A stretch of 32,742 nucleotides of DNA from Brevundimonas sp. GTDB taxonomy: Bacteria > Pseudomonadota > Alphaproteobacteria > Caulobacterales > Caulobacteraceae. Location of the stretch: the NCBI RefSeq assembly GCF_013823285.1, contig NZ_PNLV01000020.1, positions 1-32,742 on the forward strand, written 5' to 3'. The notes below the pieces were generated by a model, which searched no databases, was not told the origin of the DNA, and saw only the letters and a list, made by a program, of their open reading frames with translations. Numbering within the stretch: the stretch's first letter is position 1; each line of letters begins with the position of its first letter. The position numbers and the translations under genes are program-made. Shown piece by piece: positions 15,884-23,534 of this stretch.

Positions 15884-16462
15884 ATGCGCACCTTCATGAT
15901 CGCCGGCGTATCCGCCGCCGCCCTGCTGGCCCTGTCGGCCTGCAACAGCGAACAACCCGCTGACACCACCATGACCGGCGAAACCACAGCCGAGCAGCCC
16001 GCCACCCCCGCCGCAGACGGCACGGTCGTCCAGGTGGCCCAGGGCAATCCCGAGTTCAGCACCCTGGTCGAGGCCGTCACCGCCGCCGACCTGGCCGGCA
16101 CCCTGAACGGCGCCGGGCCCTTCACCGTCTTCGCCCCCACCAATGCGGCGTTCGACAAGATTCCTGAGTCGGACCTGCAGGCCCTGCTGCAGCCCGAGCA
16201 GCGCGAAGCCCTGCAAGGCGTCCTGACCTATCATGTGGTGCCGGGCCGTCTGACCGCCGCCGACATCGCCAGCCGCGCCGCAGCCAACAACGGCTCGGTT
16301 GAACTGGAAACTGTCCAGGGCGGAACCCTGACCCTGCGTGAAGTCAACGGCCAGTGGGTCATCACTGACGAGAATGGCGGCACCTCGACCATCGCCATGG
16401 CTGACGTGGGCGCCTCGAACGGCGTGATCCACGCCATCGACACGGTGGTGATGCCGAACTGA
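15884..16462 (+). CDS. Fasciclin-domain lipoprotein
   Basis: The 192-residue product begins with a lipoprotein signal ending in the lipobox LSAC (C20), so it should be lipid-anchored in the envelope. A Thr/Ala/Glu-rich linker (about 21-45) leads to a single fasciclin (FAS1) domain (about 50-192). The FAS1 hallmarks are GPFTVFAPTNAAFDKIPE (H1 region), the YH motif in VLTYHVVPGRL, and the C-terminal box ASNGVIHAIDTVVMP (H2). FAS1 domains mediate adhesion or protein contacts; no specific partner is evident. GGGAGAG lies shortly before the ATG. Tandem hairpins downstream probably end the transcript. Confidence 0.93.
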   Translation: MRTFMIAGVSAAALLALSACNSEQPADTTMTGETTAEQPATPAADGTVVQVAQGNPEFSTLVEAVTAADLAGTLNGAGPFTVFAPTNAAFDKIPESDLQALLQPEQREALQGVLTYHVVPGRLTAADIASRAAANNGSVELETVQGGTLTLREVNGQWVITDENGGTSTIAMADVGASNGVIHAIDTVVMPN

Positions 16463-16574
16463 TTTTCGGCAGAACCAAACTGACCAAGCCGCGTTACTGA
16501 TCCAGCGCGGACAGTTTGACAGCGCGAAGAAGGATCGAGCCGCCCTTATCCCCCCCGGGCGCCTCGAACTCAGA

Positions 16575-16619
16575 GGGCCGCACTTTCCCCCGGGTGCGGC
16601 CCTTATCCTTTCCGGATAA
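16575..16619. terminator. Terminator region with tandem hairpins between fasciclin and zeta-inhibitor genes
   Basis: GGGCCGCAC (16575-16583) pairs perfectly with GTGCGGCCC (16594-16602) over a 10-nt loop and is followed by TTATCCTT. A second small stem, TTATCC/GGATAA (16603-16608 and 16614-16619), abuts it and ends just before the stop of the convergent gene. Together they could stop transcription from both sides. Confidence 0.6.
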
Positions 16620-16622
16620 AGC

Positions 16623-16943
16623 TCAGCCGGCCCGAATCTGCTCGCGGGCGTGGGACATCAGTTCGTCCATCTTGGAACGCAGTTCGCCTTCGGAAACCGT
16701 CAGGCCCGAGCCCTTCAGGTCGCCGGCGACCTTGCGCACCACATCATCGTCGCCCGGCTGCTCGAAATCGGCGCGCACAACGGCGGCGGCATAGGTTTCG
16801 GCGCTTTCAGCCGAAAGGCCCATCTTCTCGGCCGCCCACAGGCCCAGCAACTTGTTGCGGCGGGCGACGGCCTTGAATTCCTGTTCCTGGTCCAGGGCGT
16901 ACTTGTTCTCGAAGCCCTTTTCGCGTTCGTCAAAGGTGGTCAT
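16623..16943 (-). CDS. DUF1476 protein, zeta-type inhibitor of F1-ATPase
   Basis: The 106-residue product starts MTTFDEREKGFENKYALDQE, the typical N-terminus of DUF1476 proteins. Their Paracoccus member, subunit zeta, inserts its N-terminal segment into F1 and blocks ATP hydrolysis in alphaproteobacteria. The rest (KLLGLWAAEKMGLSAESAETYAAAVVRADFEQPGDDDVVRKV, in pieces) is the four-helix bundle. I chose ATG 16943 because it gives the family N-terminus; AGGAG lies 12 nt upstream, and an in-frame ATG at 16952 would be only 3 nt from it. The gene diverges from purC, an arrangement I recall from other alphaproteobacteria. The inhibitory role is transferred from the family and not shown here. Confidence 0.9.
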   Translation of the reverse strand: MTTFDEREKGFENKYALDQEQEFKAVARRNKLLGLWAAEKMGLSAESAETYAAAVVRADFEQPGDDDVVRKVAGDLKGSGLTVSEGELRSKMDELMSHAREQIRAG

Positions 16944-17090
16944 ACGCTGCATCAACTCCTGACGCGCCCCCGGCGGGCCGCGGCGCCGTCTATAGCCCGC
17001 CCCGGCGCGAACGCAACAGGAACCGGGGACAGGCGGCGCACTTGCGAATCCGACGCAGCCGGACGGCGGCGTTTGTGCCTTTCACGCCCA

Positions 17091-17148
17091 TGCGATATAG
17101 GCGCCGCGCAGTCTACCGCCGGGCGCTATAGTGGCGCCAGTCTGATTC
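17091..17148 (+). promoter_or_regulatory. Candidate purC promoter region with a tandem near-repeat
   Basis: Two similar units, each TATAG, then GCGCC, then AGTCT, start 31 bp apart at 17096 and 17127. The second contains GCTATAGT, a good Caulobacter-like -10, and the first contains GATATAG. A -35 is not obvious for either; TTGTGC upstream of the first is the best match. A GATTC (GANTC, CcrM-type methylation site) lies at 17144-17148. Confidence 0.4.
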
Positions 17149-17185
17149 CGCCCGCGCAGCCCTCTGGCCCGTCTCATCGGTCCGG

Positions 17186-17222
17186 GGCGGCGCGGTTTTC
17201 GCTTTTTCGGCCCCGCGCCGCC
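17186..17222 (+). promoter_or_regulatory. GC hairpin with U-rich loop in the purC leader
   Basis: GGCGGCGCGG (17186-17195) pairs perfectly with CCGCGCCGCC (17213-17222). The 17-nt loop carries TTTT and TTTTT runs. The stem ends 22 nt before the purC ATG. A stable structure here could tune purC expression, but no known purine riboswitch motif is visible. Confidence 0.4.
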
Positions 17223-17244
17223 GCCTCCCCCTACGGGAACCGTG

Positions 17245-18000
17245 ATGAAGAACCGCAAGAAGATTTACGAAGGCAAGGCCAAGATCCTCTATGAAGGACC
17301 CGAGCCCGGCACCCTGATCCAGTACTTCAAGGACGACGCCACCGCCTTCAACGCCCAGAAAAAGGCCATTCTCGAGGGCAAGGGCGTGCTGAACAACAAG
17401 ATCAGCGAGTTCATCATGACCCGCCTGGGCGGCATGGGCATCGCCAACCACTTCATCAAGCGGCTGAACCTGCGCGAGCAGCTGATCCGCGAAGTCGAGA
17501 TCATCCCGCTGGAAGTGGTCTGCCGCAATGTGGTGGCAGGATCGCTGGCCCAGCGTCTGGGCCAGGAAGAGGGCACCCCCCTGCCCCGCTCGATCATCGA
17601 ATTCTATTACAAGAAGGATGAGTTGGGCGATCCGATGGTGACCGAAGAGCACATCACCGCCTTCAACTGGGCCACCACCCAGGAGATCGACGACATCCTG
17701 ACCATGACCGTTCGCATCAACGACTATCTGTCGGGCATGTTCGCCGCAGTCGGCATCACCCTGGTGGACTTCAAGATCGAGTTCGGCCGGGTGTGGGAAA
17801 ACGACTTCGCCCGCGTCATCCTGGCCGACGAGATCAGCCCGGACTCCTGCCGCCTGTGGGACACCACCAGCGGCGAGAAGCTGGACAAGGACCGGTTCCG
17901 CCGCGATCTGGGAGATGTGATCGAAAGCTACGCCGAGGTCGCCCGCCGTCTCGGCATCATGAAGGACATGCCCACCGTGATTCAGGGAGGCCTGCACTGA
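17245..18000 (+). CDS. purC: SAICAR synthetase
   Basis: PurC joins CAIR and aspartate with ATP to form SAICAR, the substrate of PurB. The 251-residue product shows the family landmarks: [14 protein letters not shown] (N-terminal nucleotide-binding strand pair), [37 protein letters not shown] with the conserved R-N, and the late motif [10 protein letters not shown]. The metal and substrate segment [15 protein letters not shown] follows. ATG 17245 follows a GTG at 17242; either could initiate. Its TGA overlaps the purS ATG (TGATG), so translation is coupled. The 5' leader contains a stable hairpin. Confidence 0.98.
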   Translation: MKNRKKIYEGKAKILYEGPEPGTLIQYFKDDATAFNAQKKAILEGKGVLNNKISEFIMTRLGGMGIANHFIKRLNLREQLIREVEIIPLEVVCRNVVAGSLAQRLGQEEGTPLPRSIIEFYYKKDELGDPMVTEEHITAFNWATTQEIDDILTMTVRINDYLSGMFAAVGITLVDFKIEFGRVWENDFARVILADEISPDSCRLWDTTSGEKLDKDRFRRDLGDVIESYAEVARRLGIMKDMPTVIQGGLH

Positions 18001-18242
18001 TGGCCACGAAAGTGAAGGTTCACGTCTATCTCAAGCCCGGCGTCCTGGACGTGCAGGGCAAGGCCGTCGAGAACGCCCTGCACGGCCTCGGCTGGCCCGG
18101 CGTCGCCAACGCCCGCGTCGGCAAGATGATCGAGTTCGATCTGGCCGACGACGTCGCCGAGCCCGAGGCCGAGGTGAAGCGCATGTGCGAGACCCTGCTC
18201 GCCAACACCGTGATCGAGAGCTACCGCATCGAGCTGGCCTAG
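18000..18242 (+). CDS. purS: FGAM synthase subunit PurS
   Basis: This 80-residue PurS is the small subunit that joins PurQ and PurL into the FGAM synthetase complex of Gram-positives and alphaproteobacteria. The sequence shows KVKVHVYLKPGVLDVQGKAV, the typical dimer-forming strand, then ENALHGLGWPGVANARVGK and a C-terminal CETLLANTVIESYRIEL. Its ATG overlaps the purC stop by one base. Unusually, purQ and purL do not follow; the next gene is convergent and unrelated, so the large subunits must be elsewhere. A G/C-only run (18244-18270) follows the stop. Confidence 0.96.
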   Translation: MATKVKVHVYLKPGVLDVQGKAVENALHGLGWPGVANARVGKMIEFDLADDVAEPEAEVKRMCETLLANTVIESYRIELA

Positions 18243-18285
18243 TCCGGGGCCCGGGGCCCGGGCCGCGGCCAGAGAACAGACGCTC

Positions 18286-18723
18286 TCAGCCTTCCTTGTC
18301 GCGCACCATCTCGTCGAGGCGGAAGCCGATGCGGCGGGCGGGCTTTTCCGGCTCGGGCTTGCGTCTGGCGGACAGGACCACATTCAGGCGGCTGACATGC
18401 TGAAGCAGGGTCACCGGCTGACCGTCGGGATCACGCCCGAAGAACATCAGCAGGTCCGGGCCCCAGAACCCAAGGTCGTGGATCATCAGCACACCGTCGC
18501 CGGGCATGCCCACGCCGCGCACGCCGACCTCGTCGTCTGGATCCAGACGCGACTCAAACTCCTTGATGAGGCGGGTCAGGCGCACGAAGGCCCATTCGGC
18601 AGGGTTGTCGGTCTGATGCAGGCCCTGGGCAAGGGCGGCGGATTCCTCAGGGGTCTTTTCAGACGTGACCGGCTTTGGGCACGGGGCGAACATGGCCGGA
18701 TCGGCCTTGACGGGCTTTGACAT
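18286..18723 (-). CDS. Conserved hypothetical protein (possibly DUF6173 family)
   Basis: This 145-residue soluble protein has no signal peptide or membrane helix. The first ~30 residues are polar and Pro-rich. The core (about 38-115) contains EWAFVRLTRLIKEFESRL, then VGMPGDGVLMIHDLGFWGPDLLMFFG and GQPVTLLQHVSRLNVVLSA. The C-terminus is basic (RRKPEPEKPARRIGF). The GQPVTLLQHVSRLNV segment recalls alphaproteobacterial DUF6173 proteins; I am not certain. No catalytic motif is visible. It lies directly downstream of rodA on the same strand with a 9-nt gap, so it could be read from the mre transcript, although no functional link is known. Confidence 0.7.
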   Translation of the reverse strand: MSKPVKADPAMFAPCPKPVTSEKTPEESAALAQGLHQTDNPAEWAFVRLTRLIKEFESRLDPDDEVGVRGVGMPGDGVLMIHDLGFWGPDLLMFFGRDPDGQPVTLLQHVSRLNVVLSARRKPEPEKPARRIGFRLDEMVRDKEG

Positions 18724-18732
18724 GGCCGGACC

Positions 18733-19883
18733 CTAGAACAGTCCCCGCCCCTTGGGCAGCTCAAGGTAGCGATGCACCCGCACGGCCTGGATCAGGCCAA
18801 AGCCCACCATCACCGTCAGCAGCACCGTGCCGCCGTAGGACAGCAGCGGCATGGGCACCCCCACCACCGGCGCCAGACCCATGACCATGGCGCCGTTGAT
18901 CAGGATGTAGAACGCGAACGTGGCCGTCACTCCCGCCGCCGCCAGACGTCCGAAATGGCTGTGGGAGAGGGATGCGATGCGCAGGGAAATCAGGATGATC
19001 GCGGCGAACACGGCCAGAACGCTGAAGGAGCCCACGAAGCCGAATTCCTCAGACAGGGCCGCGAAGATGAAGTCGGTCTGCTTCTCCGGCAGGAACTCAA
19101 GCTGGCTCTGGCTGCCCAGGCCGTATCCCTTGCCCAGGAGCCCGCCCGAGCCCATGGCGATCTTGGACTGCATGATGTGATAGCCAGCGCCGGATGGATC
19201 GGCCTCGGGGTTCAGGAACGTCAGAACCCGTGCGCGCTGATATTCGTGCAGCACGAACATGACGAAGGGGGGACCGCAGCGACGAAGGTCGCGCCCGCGG
19301 CCAGGATCAGCTTCCAGCTGAGGCCGGCCATGAACATGATGGCCGCACCGGTCAGGGCGATCAGCATGGCGGTGCCGAGGTCCGGCTGGTGCGCCACAAG
19401 AAGGACCGGCACCCCGATCATGGCAATGGGGATGAGCAGCTTCCACGACAGCCGCGCGTCCTGGGCAGAGGCTCCATGGTACCATCGCGCAAGGGCCAGA
19501 ACGATGCCGACCTTCATGATCTCGGACGGTTGAAGCCGCATGAAGCCCAGGTCGAGCCAACGCTGCGCCCCCATGGCGGTGTAGCCGAACAACTCCACAC
19601 CCACGAGCAGCACCAGGCCCCCCAGATAGACGGGATAGGCCAGGGCGAACCACAGCCGCAGGTCCACCAGGGCCAGCACCAGCATCATCACAAGGCAGAA
19701 GCCCACGCGGATCAGGTGATTGGCGGCCCAGGGCTCCCAGGAGGTTCCGCCCAGGGAATAGAGCATCATGGCCCCGACCCCCGCGACGACGCACAGGAGG
19801 CCAACGAGGCGCCAGTCGATCTCGGCCAGCTTGACAGGCAGGCGTTCGCGCTGGCCGGGACGGGTCAGGGCCGAGGCGGTCAT
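18733..19883 (-). pseudogene. rodA: rodA, SEDS peptidoglycan polymerase, interrupted by a frameshift
   Basis: RodA is the SEDS-family glycosyltransferase of the elongasome, working with PBP2. The first ~206 codons (MTASALTRPG to LAAGATFVAAVPP) read in one frame. After codon 206 that frame runs into nonsense and stops at 19221. The remainder (FVMFVLHEYQRARVLTFLNP, QSKIAMGSGGLLGKGYG, QLEFLPEKQTDFIFAALSEE) continues in the -1 frame to 18733. The break is at a C6 run (19267-19272 as G on the plus strand); one extra C would restore a 383-residue protein of normal length. The conserved Asp of the PEKQTDF motif and the later helices lie beyond the break. The start overlaps the mrdA stop by ATGA. A sequencing or assembly error is the likeliest cause; see findings. 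Confidence 0.88.
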
Positions 19884-21922
19884 CGGGCGCCGCCCTGGGG
19901 CAGATAGGGCTGAGGTCCCGTGGGAACCGGAGCTGTTTGCGGAGCGGGCGACGGGACGGGTGCGGCGGGCGCAGGCGGCGCGATGGCGGCGGGATCCTCC
20001 TCCTCCAGCGGTCCGACCGGTTCGGGCGGGAGGGGTCGCTCAATGCGGGTGCGCATGTCCGGATCCTTGAGCAGGGTCACGCGCATGACCTCACGCGCCT
20101 TCTCCGCCGCCAGACGGGACCCGCCCCCGTGCTGAATGACCACCGCAATAGCGTAGCGGGGCGCGTCATGGGGGGCGAAGGCGACGAACAGGCCGTGATC
20201 GCGACTGGACCAGTCCACCGTGGTGCCCCGGCGCAAGCCGCCGCGCGCCTGGGCGGTGCCGGTCTTGCCCGCCATCTGGATATCGCCCAGGCCCAGCTGG
20301 CTGACCCGGTAGGCCGTGCCCGTCACGTCATTGGCCACCGCCGCCATGCCGGCGCGCACGATGTCCAGGTGCTGGACAGAGAATGGCAAGTCCGGGACCG
20401 CCGCGCCGGATGGACGGTCAACCTCGCCCACCGACTTGATGAGGCGCGGCTCGATCGCCTTGCGGCCATTGGCGATGCGGGCTGTCATGACCGCCAGCTG
20501 AAGCGCGGTGACCTCGGTGGCGCCCTGCCCGATGGCCACCGACAGGGTCTCGCCCGGATACCAGTTGCGCGAGTCCGGATTGGGATTGTTGCGGAAGGCG
20601 TGTCGCTTCCATTCCGTGGACGGCATGGTGCCCTCGCGCTGGCCCGTCAGCCCGAAATCATAGGTCCGATGGAAACCCAAAGCCTCGGCGGTGCGCGCGA
20701 TGCGGTCGATGCCGGCGCGGTTGCACATGTGGTAGAAATAGACGTTGCACGAGTTCTTGATGGCGTCGTGCATGTTCTGGGGGCCGTGACCGCTGGCCCG
20801 GTGGCAGCGGAACGTCCGGTTGCCGAACCGGTAGCCTCCGGTGCACGTCACGCGTTCGGTGGGGTCGACGCCCGCATCCAGAATGGCCAGTGCGGTGGTC
20901 ATCTTGAAGGTCGAGCCCGGCGGGAAGGTGCCGTAGATGGTCTTGTCCAGCATGGGGCGTCGCTCATAGTCGGCCCACGCCCGGTAAACGCTGCCCGGCA
21001 CCCCCGAGACGAACAGATTGGGATCAAACGCCGGGGCGGACATCATGCACAGGACGTCACCGTTCCTGATGTCCATGACCACGCAGCCGCCGGATTCCTC
21101 GCCGAACACCTCAAGCGCCCGGCTCTGGATGTCGGTGTCGAGCGTCAGCACCACGTCCTTGCCAGGCGTAGGCGCGACCGAACCCTCCACGTCCTCGCCC
21201 ACGATGCGGCCGCGGGCGTCCACCTCGACCCTCTGGCCGCCCTGGGTCCCACGCAGGTCCGGATCGAGGGTCCGCTCAACCCCCTGACGGCCGATGCGGA
21301 AGCCAGGATGGTACATCAGGCTGGAAATCGTCTCGCCACGCTCGCGGGCCGCAGCCACATCCTGATCCGACACCTTGGCTACATAGCCGACCGTATGGGC
21401 GAAGACGCCGCCGTGCGGATAGAAACGCGCCTCGTTCATGTCCGCCATGACGCCGGGAAGTTCGTTGGCGTAGAGATTGACGCGGGCGAACTCGTCCCAG
21501 GTCAGGTCACTCTTGACCGGCACAGGGACAAAACGGGGGGCGGCGTTGACATCGCGCACGATGGCGCGGCGCCGCTCCAGCGTGTCCGGCAGCAGTCGAC
21601 CCAGAAGATCCAGCGTCTGGTCCAGATCCCGGGTTTCATCCCGCACCACCATCACGCGGAAGCTTGGCCGGTTGCCGGCGATGACCACGCCGTCCCGGTC
21701 CAGGATGCGCCCGCGCGGCGGGGGAATCAGACGAAAATTGAACTGGTTGTTGACCGCCAGCGTCGCATACTCGCCCGCCTGGACCACCTGGAGCTGACCC
21801 AGCCGCCCGCCCAGCGCCAGAAGCCCCGCCGCCGTGGCGCCGCCCAGCAGAAAGGTGCGCCGCAGGAAAGAGCCTTGCCGCTCGTTGACGTCGGAAAAGA
21901 AGATCGACGGTTCGCTGCTCAT
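19880..21922 (-). CDS. mrdA: Penicillin-binding protein 2 (elongasome transpeptidase)
   Basis: PBP2 cross-links the glycan strands made by RodA during lateral wall growth. The 680-residue class B PBP has an N-terminal membrane anchor (about 21-45), the dimerisation/pedestal region (IPPPRGRILDRDGVVIAGNRPS, about 66-88), and the transpeptidase domain. That domain has S337 in PPGSTFK, the SxN motif S391-C-N393, and K553-T-G555. The C-terminal tail after about 620 is Pro/Ala-rich (PPAPAAPVPSPAPQTAPVP). Both ends overlap neighbours by 4 nt (ATGA): mreD upstream and rodA downstream. The ordering mreC-mreD-mrdA-rodA with coupled translation fits one membrane complex. All catalytic residues are intact. 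Confidence 0.97.
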   Translation of the reverse strand: MSSEPSIFFSDVNERQGSFLRRTFLLGGATAAGLLALGGRLGQLQVVQAGEYATLAVNNQFNFRLIPPPRGRILDRDGVVIAGNRPSFRVMVVRDETRDLDQTLDLLGRLLPDTLERRRAIVRDVNAAPRFVPVPVKSDLTWDEFARVNLYANELPGVMADMNEARFYPHGGVFAHTVGYVAKVSDQDVAAARERGETISSLMYHPGFRIGRQGVERTLDPDLRGTQGGQRVEVDARGRIVGEDVEGSVAPTPGKDVVLTLDTDIQSRALEVFGEESGGCVVMDIRNGDVLCMMSAPAFDPNLFVSGVPGSVYRAWADYERRPMLDKTIYGTFPPGSTFKMTTALAILDAGVDPTERVTCTGGYRFGNRTFRCHRASGHGPQNMHDAIKNSCNVYFYHMCNRAGIDRIARTAEALGFHRTYDFGLTGQREGTMPSTEWKRHAFRNNPNPDSRNWYPGETLSVAIGQGATEVTALQLAVMTARIANGRKAIEPRLIKSVGEVDRPSGAAVPDLPFSVQHLDIVRAGMAAVANDVTGTAYRVSQLGLGDIQMAGKTGTAQARGGLRRGTTVDWSSRDHGLFVAFAPHDAPRYAIAVVIQHGGGSRLAAEKAREVMRVTLLKDPDMRTRIERPLPPEPVGPLEEEDPAAIAPPAPAAPVPSPAPQTAPVPTGPQPYLPQGGAR

Positions 21923-22437
21923 CGGAAACGCACATCCCCGTCGTCAAAACGCTCGATCATCCAGCTCGCCACGGGGAACAGGGCCAGAGTTGGAAGCACT
22001 TGCCAGAACAGGGCCAGAAGACTGGGCGCATTGCCCGCCAACAAGCTGACGATCATGTAGGCCAGAATGAAGGCCAGAATGGTGCACGCCGCATACCAGG
22101 CGAACAGCATCCGGACGTCCTGCCCCGCCAGAAGACTGCGCCCGGCCAATACCACGCCATAGACGGCCAGCAGAGACAATGGCCACAGCCCCAGGGGCGC
22201 GAACCAGAAGACATCAAGGAAGAGGCCCAGACCCAGCAGCATCAGCGGCGCCAGGACCGACGGCCGGATCAGGGGCCAGGCGAACGCCAGGGCCAGCGGC
22301 AGGATCGGCTCGGGCAGGCTGAGGCCGAACAGATGCACCGGCGTCGCCAGGATCACCGTGCCAGCCACCGCGATCAGAGCCGGCCAGACCATCCATTGCA
22401 TCGGCCCCACGACCCGCACGGCCATCGCCCGTCTCAC
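21919..22437 (-). CDS. mreD: Rod shape-determining protein MreD
   Basis: This 172-residue inner-membrane protein has about five or six hydrophobic helices. It connects MreC with the PBP2/RodA machinery. Family-like features are the opening WPALIAVAGTVILATPVHLFGLSLPEPILPL, the P-E-P turn, and PSVLAPLMLLGLGLFLDVFWFAPLGLWPLSLLAVYG, where the G-L-x-x-D-x-x-x-x-x-P-L-G motif is the most conserved MreD segment. It overlaps mreC upstream and mrdA downstream by ATGA. The position in the operon makes the call firm even though MreD is poorly conserved. Confidence 0.92.
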   Translation of the reverse strand: MRRAMAVRVVGPMQWMVWPALIAVAGTVILATPVHLFGLSLPEPILPLALAFAWPLIRPSVLAPLMLLGLGLFLDVFWFAPLGLWPLSLLAVYGVVLAGRSLLAGQDVRMLFAWYAACTILAFILAYMIVSLLAGNAPSLLALFWQVLPTLALFPVASWMIERFDDGDVRFR

Positions 22438-23534
22438 TCCTGAACCTCCCCAGGCGCGGCCCGAGCGTCGGGCTCGGCGGCGGCGGTCGGCGGCGCGGCC
22501 TGTGCCGCCGCCTGTTCGGCGGCTTCGCGGCGGCGCCGGGTCTCGGCCTCGGCCACCCGGCGGACCTCCTCCTCGTCACGGGCGCGACGGCGGGCCTCCT
22601 GATCCACGATGCGGGCGGTGGTCTGGGCGTCAGGCGGCGGCGCCGTGTCCGCCGCGGCCAGGGGGGGCGCATTCAGCGCCTCCGGGTCCGCCAGCTGGGC
22701 GAAGTCCTGGAACAGCAAGACGCGCACATAATCGATGGCGCCCCGGTCAGTGAACAGCTTGACCCGCCAGGTGCCGTCGATGCCACGCGCGGCCACACCC
22801 ACCGGCAGGCCGCGTGGAATGCCGCCGCCGTCGCCGGACGTCAGGATGCGGTCGCCCTCACGCAGGGAATCCTCGCCGCGCACATATTCGAGCCTGGGAT
22901 TGCCGCTGCCGTCGCCCGACAGCATGGCGCGGGCGTCCGTGCGGTCCACCAGGATCGGCAACCGGCTGGACACGTCTGTGATGAGCAGCACCCGGCTGAC
23001 CCCGCCGGTTGCGCCCACCACGCGCCCCACGAGGCCATGCTCGTTGATGACCGGATTGCCGACGCGCACGCCGGCGGCCTGGCCAACGTCGATGAGGCGG
23101 GCGTTGACGAAGGGGCCGCGGGATTCCGAGACCGAGCGGGCGGTGACCATCTCCACCGGAGGCTCGACCCGCAGACCCAGCATGGCTTCGTAGCGGGCGT
23201 TGACATTCTTGAGCGCGATGGCCTGGTCACGCCAAGGCTCCAGCTCGGCCAGTTCGGCGCGCAGACGACGGTTCTCGGACACCGCGAAGAAATAGCCGCG
23301 CACATAGTCGCTGGCCTGCCCCACCCAGCGCACCGGGGCGGCGAAGACGCCCCCGACCGGGGCGGCGACGGCGTCGGCGCCGGCGCGCGCGGCGCCGTAC
23401 TCGCCGGAGTCTACGTCACGGCCGTTGGCGATGAGCAGCACCACCGCCGCGATCATGGCGACCACGACCACGCCTGCCGACACCCAGGTCAGCGGGGCCT
23501 TCAGATTATCGAACGGTCCGTCGCGAAACGCCAC
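22434..23534 (-). CDS. mreC: Rod shape-determining protein MreC
   Basis: MreC is a bitopic scaffold that activates PBP2. The 366-residue product has a membrane anchor (about 16-37) and a short coiled coil (SENRRLRAELAELEPWRDQAIALKN, about 86-110). Two beta-barrel domains follow: VNARLIDVGQAAGVRVGNPVINEHGLVGRV, then RLPILVDRTDARAMLSG and ILTSGDGGGIPRGLPVG. After about residue 284 there is an extra tail of some 80 residues rich in Ala, Pro, Glu and Arg, including a charged helix (DQEARRRARDEEEVRRVAEA). E. coli MreC lacks such a tail; some alphaproteobacteria have one. The stop overlaps mreD by ATGA. About 140 nt separate it from mreB. Confidence 0.95.
   Translation of the reverse strand: MAFRDGPFDNLKAPLTWVSAGVVVVAMIAAVVLLIANGRDVDSGEYGAARAGADAVAAPVGGVFAAPVRWVGQASDYVRGYFFAVSENRRLRAELAELEPWRDQAIALKNVNARYEAMLGLRVEPPVEMVTARSVSESRGPFVNARLIDVGQAAGVRVGNPVINEHGLVGRVVGATGGVSRVLLITDVSSRLPILVDRTDARAMLSGDGSGNPRLEYVRGEDSLREGDRILTSGDGGGIPRGLPVGVAARGIDGTWRVKLFTDRGAIDYVRVLLFQDFAQLADPEALNAPPLAAADTAPPPDAQTTARIVDQEARRRARDEEEVRRVAEAETRRRREAAEQAAAQAAPPTAAAEPDARAAPGEVQE

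Noticed and set aside
19274-20043. The upstream part of the long frame carrying the rodA C-terminus, read as a 436-residue protein
   Set aside because: Upstream of the C6 run this frame is Pro/Arg-rich out-of-frame translation of rodA and mrdA; only the part after the break is genuine RodA.
19937-22060. A 707-codon open frame on the plus strand opposite mrdA
   Set aside because: It is antisense to the intact, motif-complete PBP2 gene. Its sequence is low-complexity (Arg/His/Gly/Ala) with no domain, as expected of shadow frames in GC-rich DNA.
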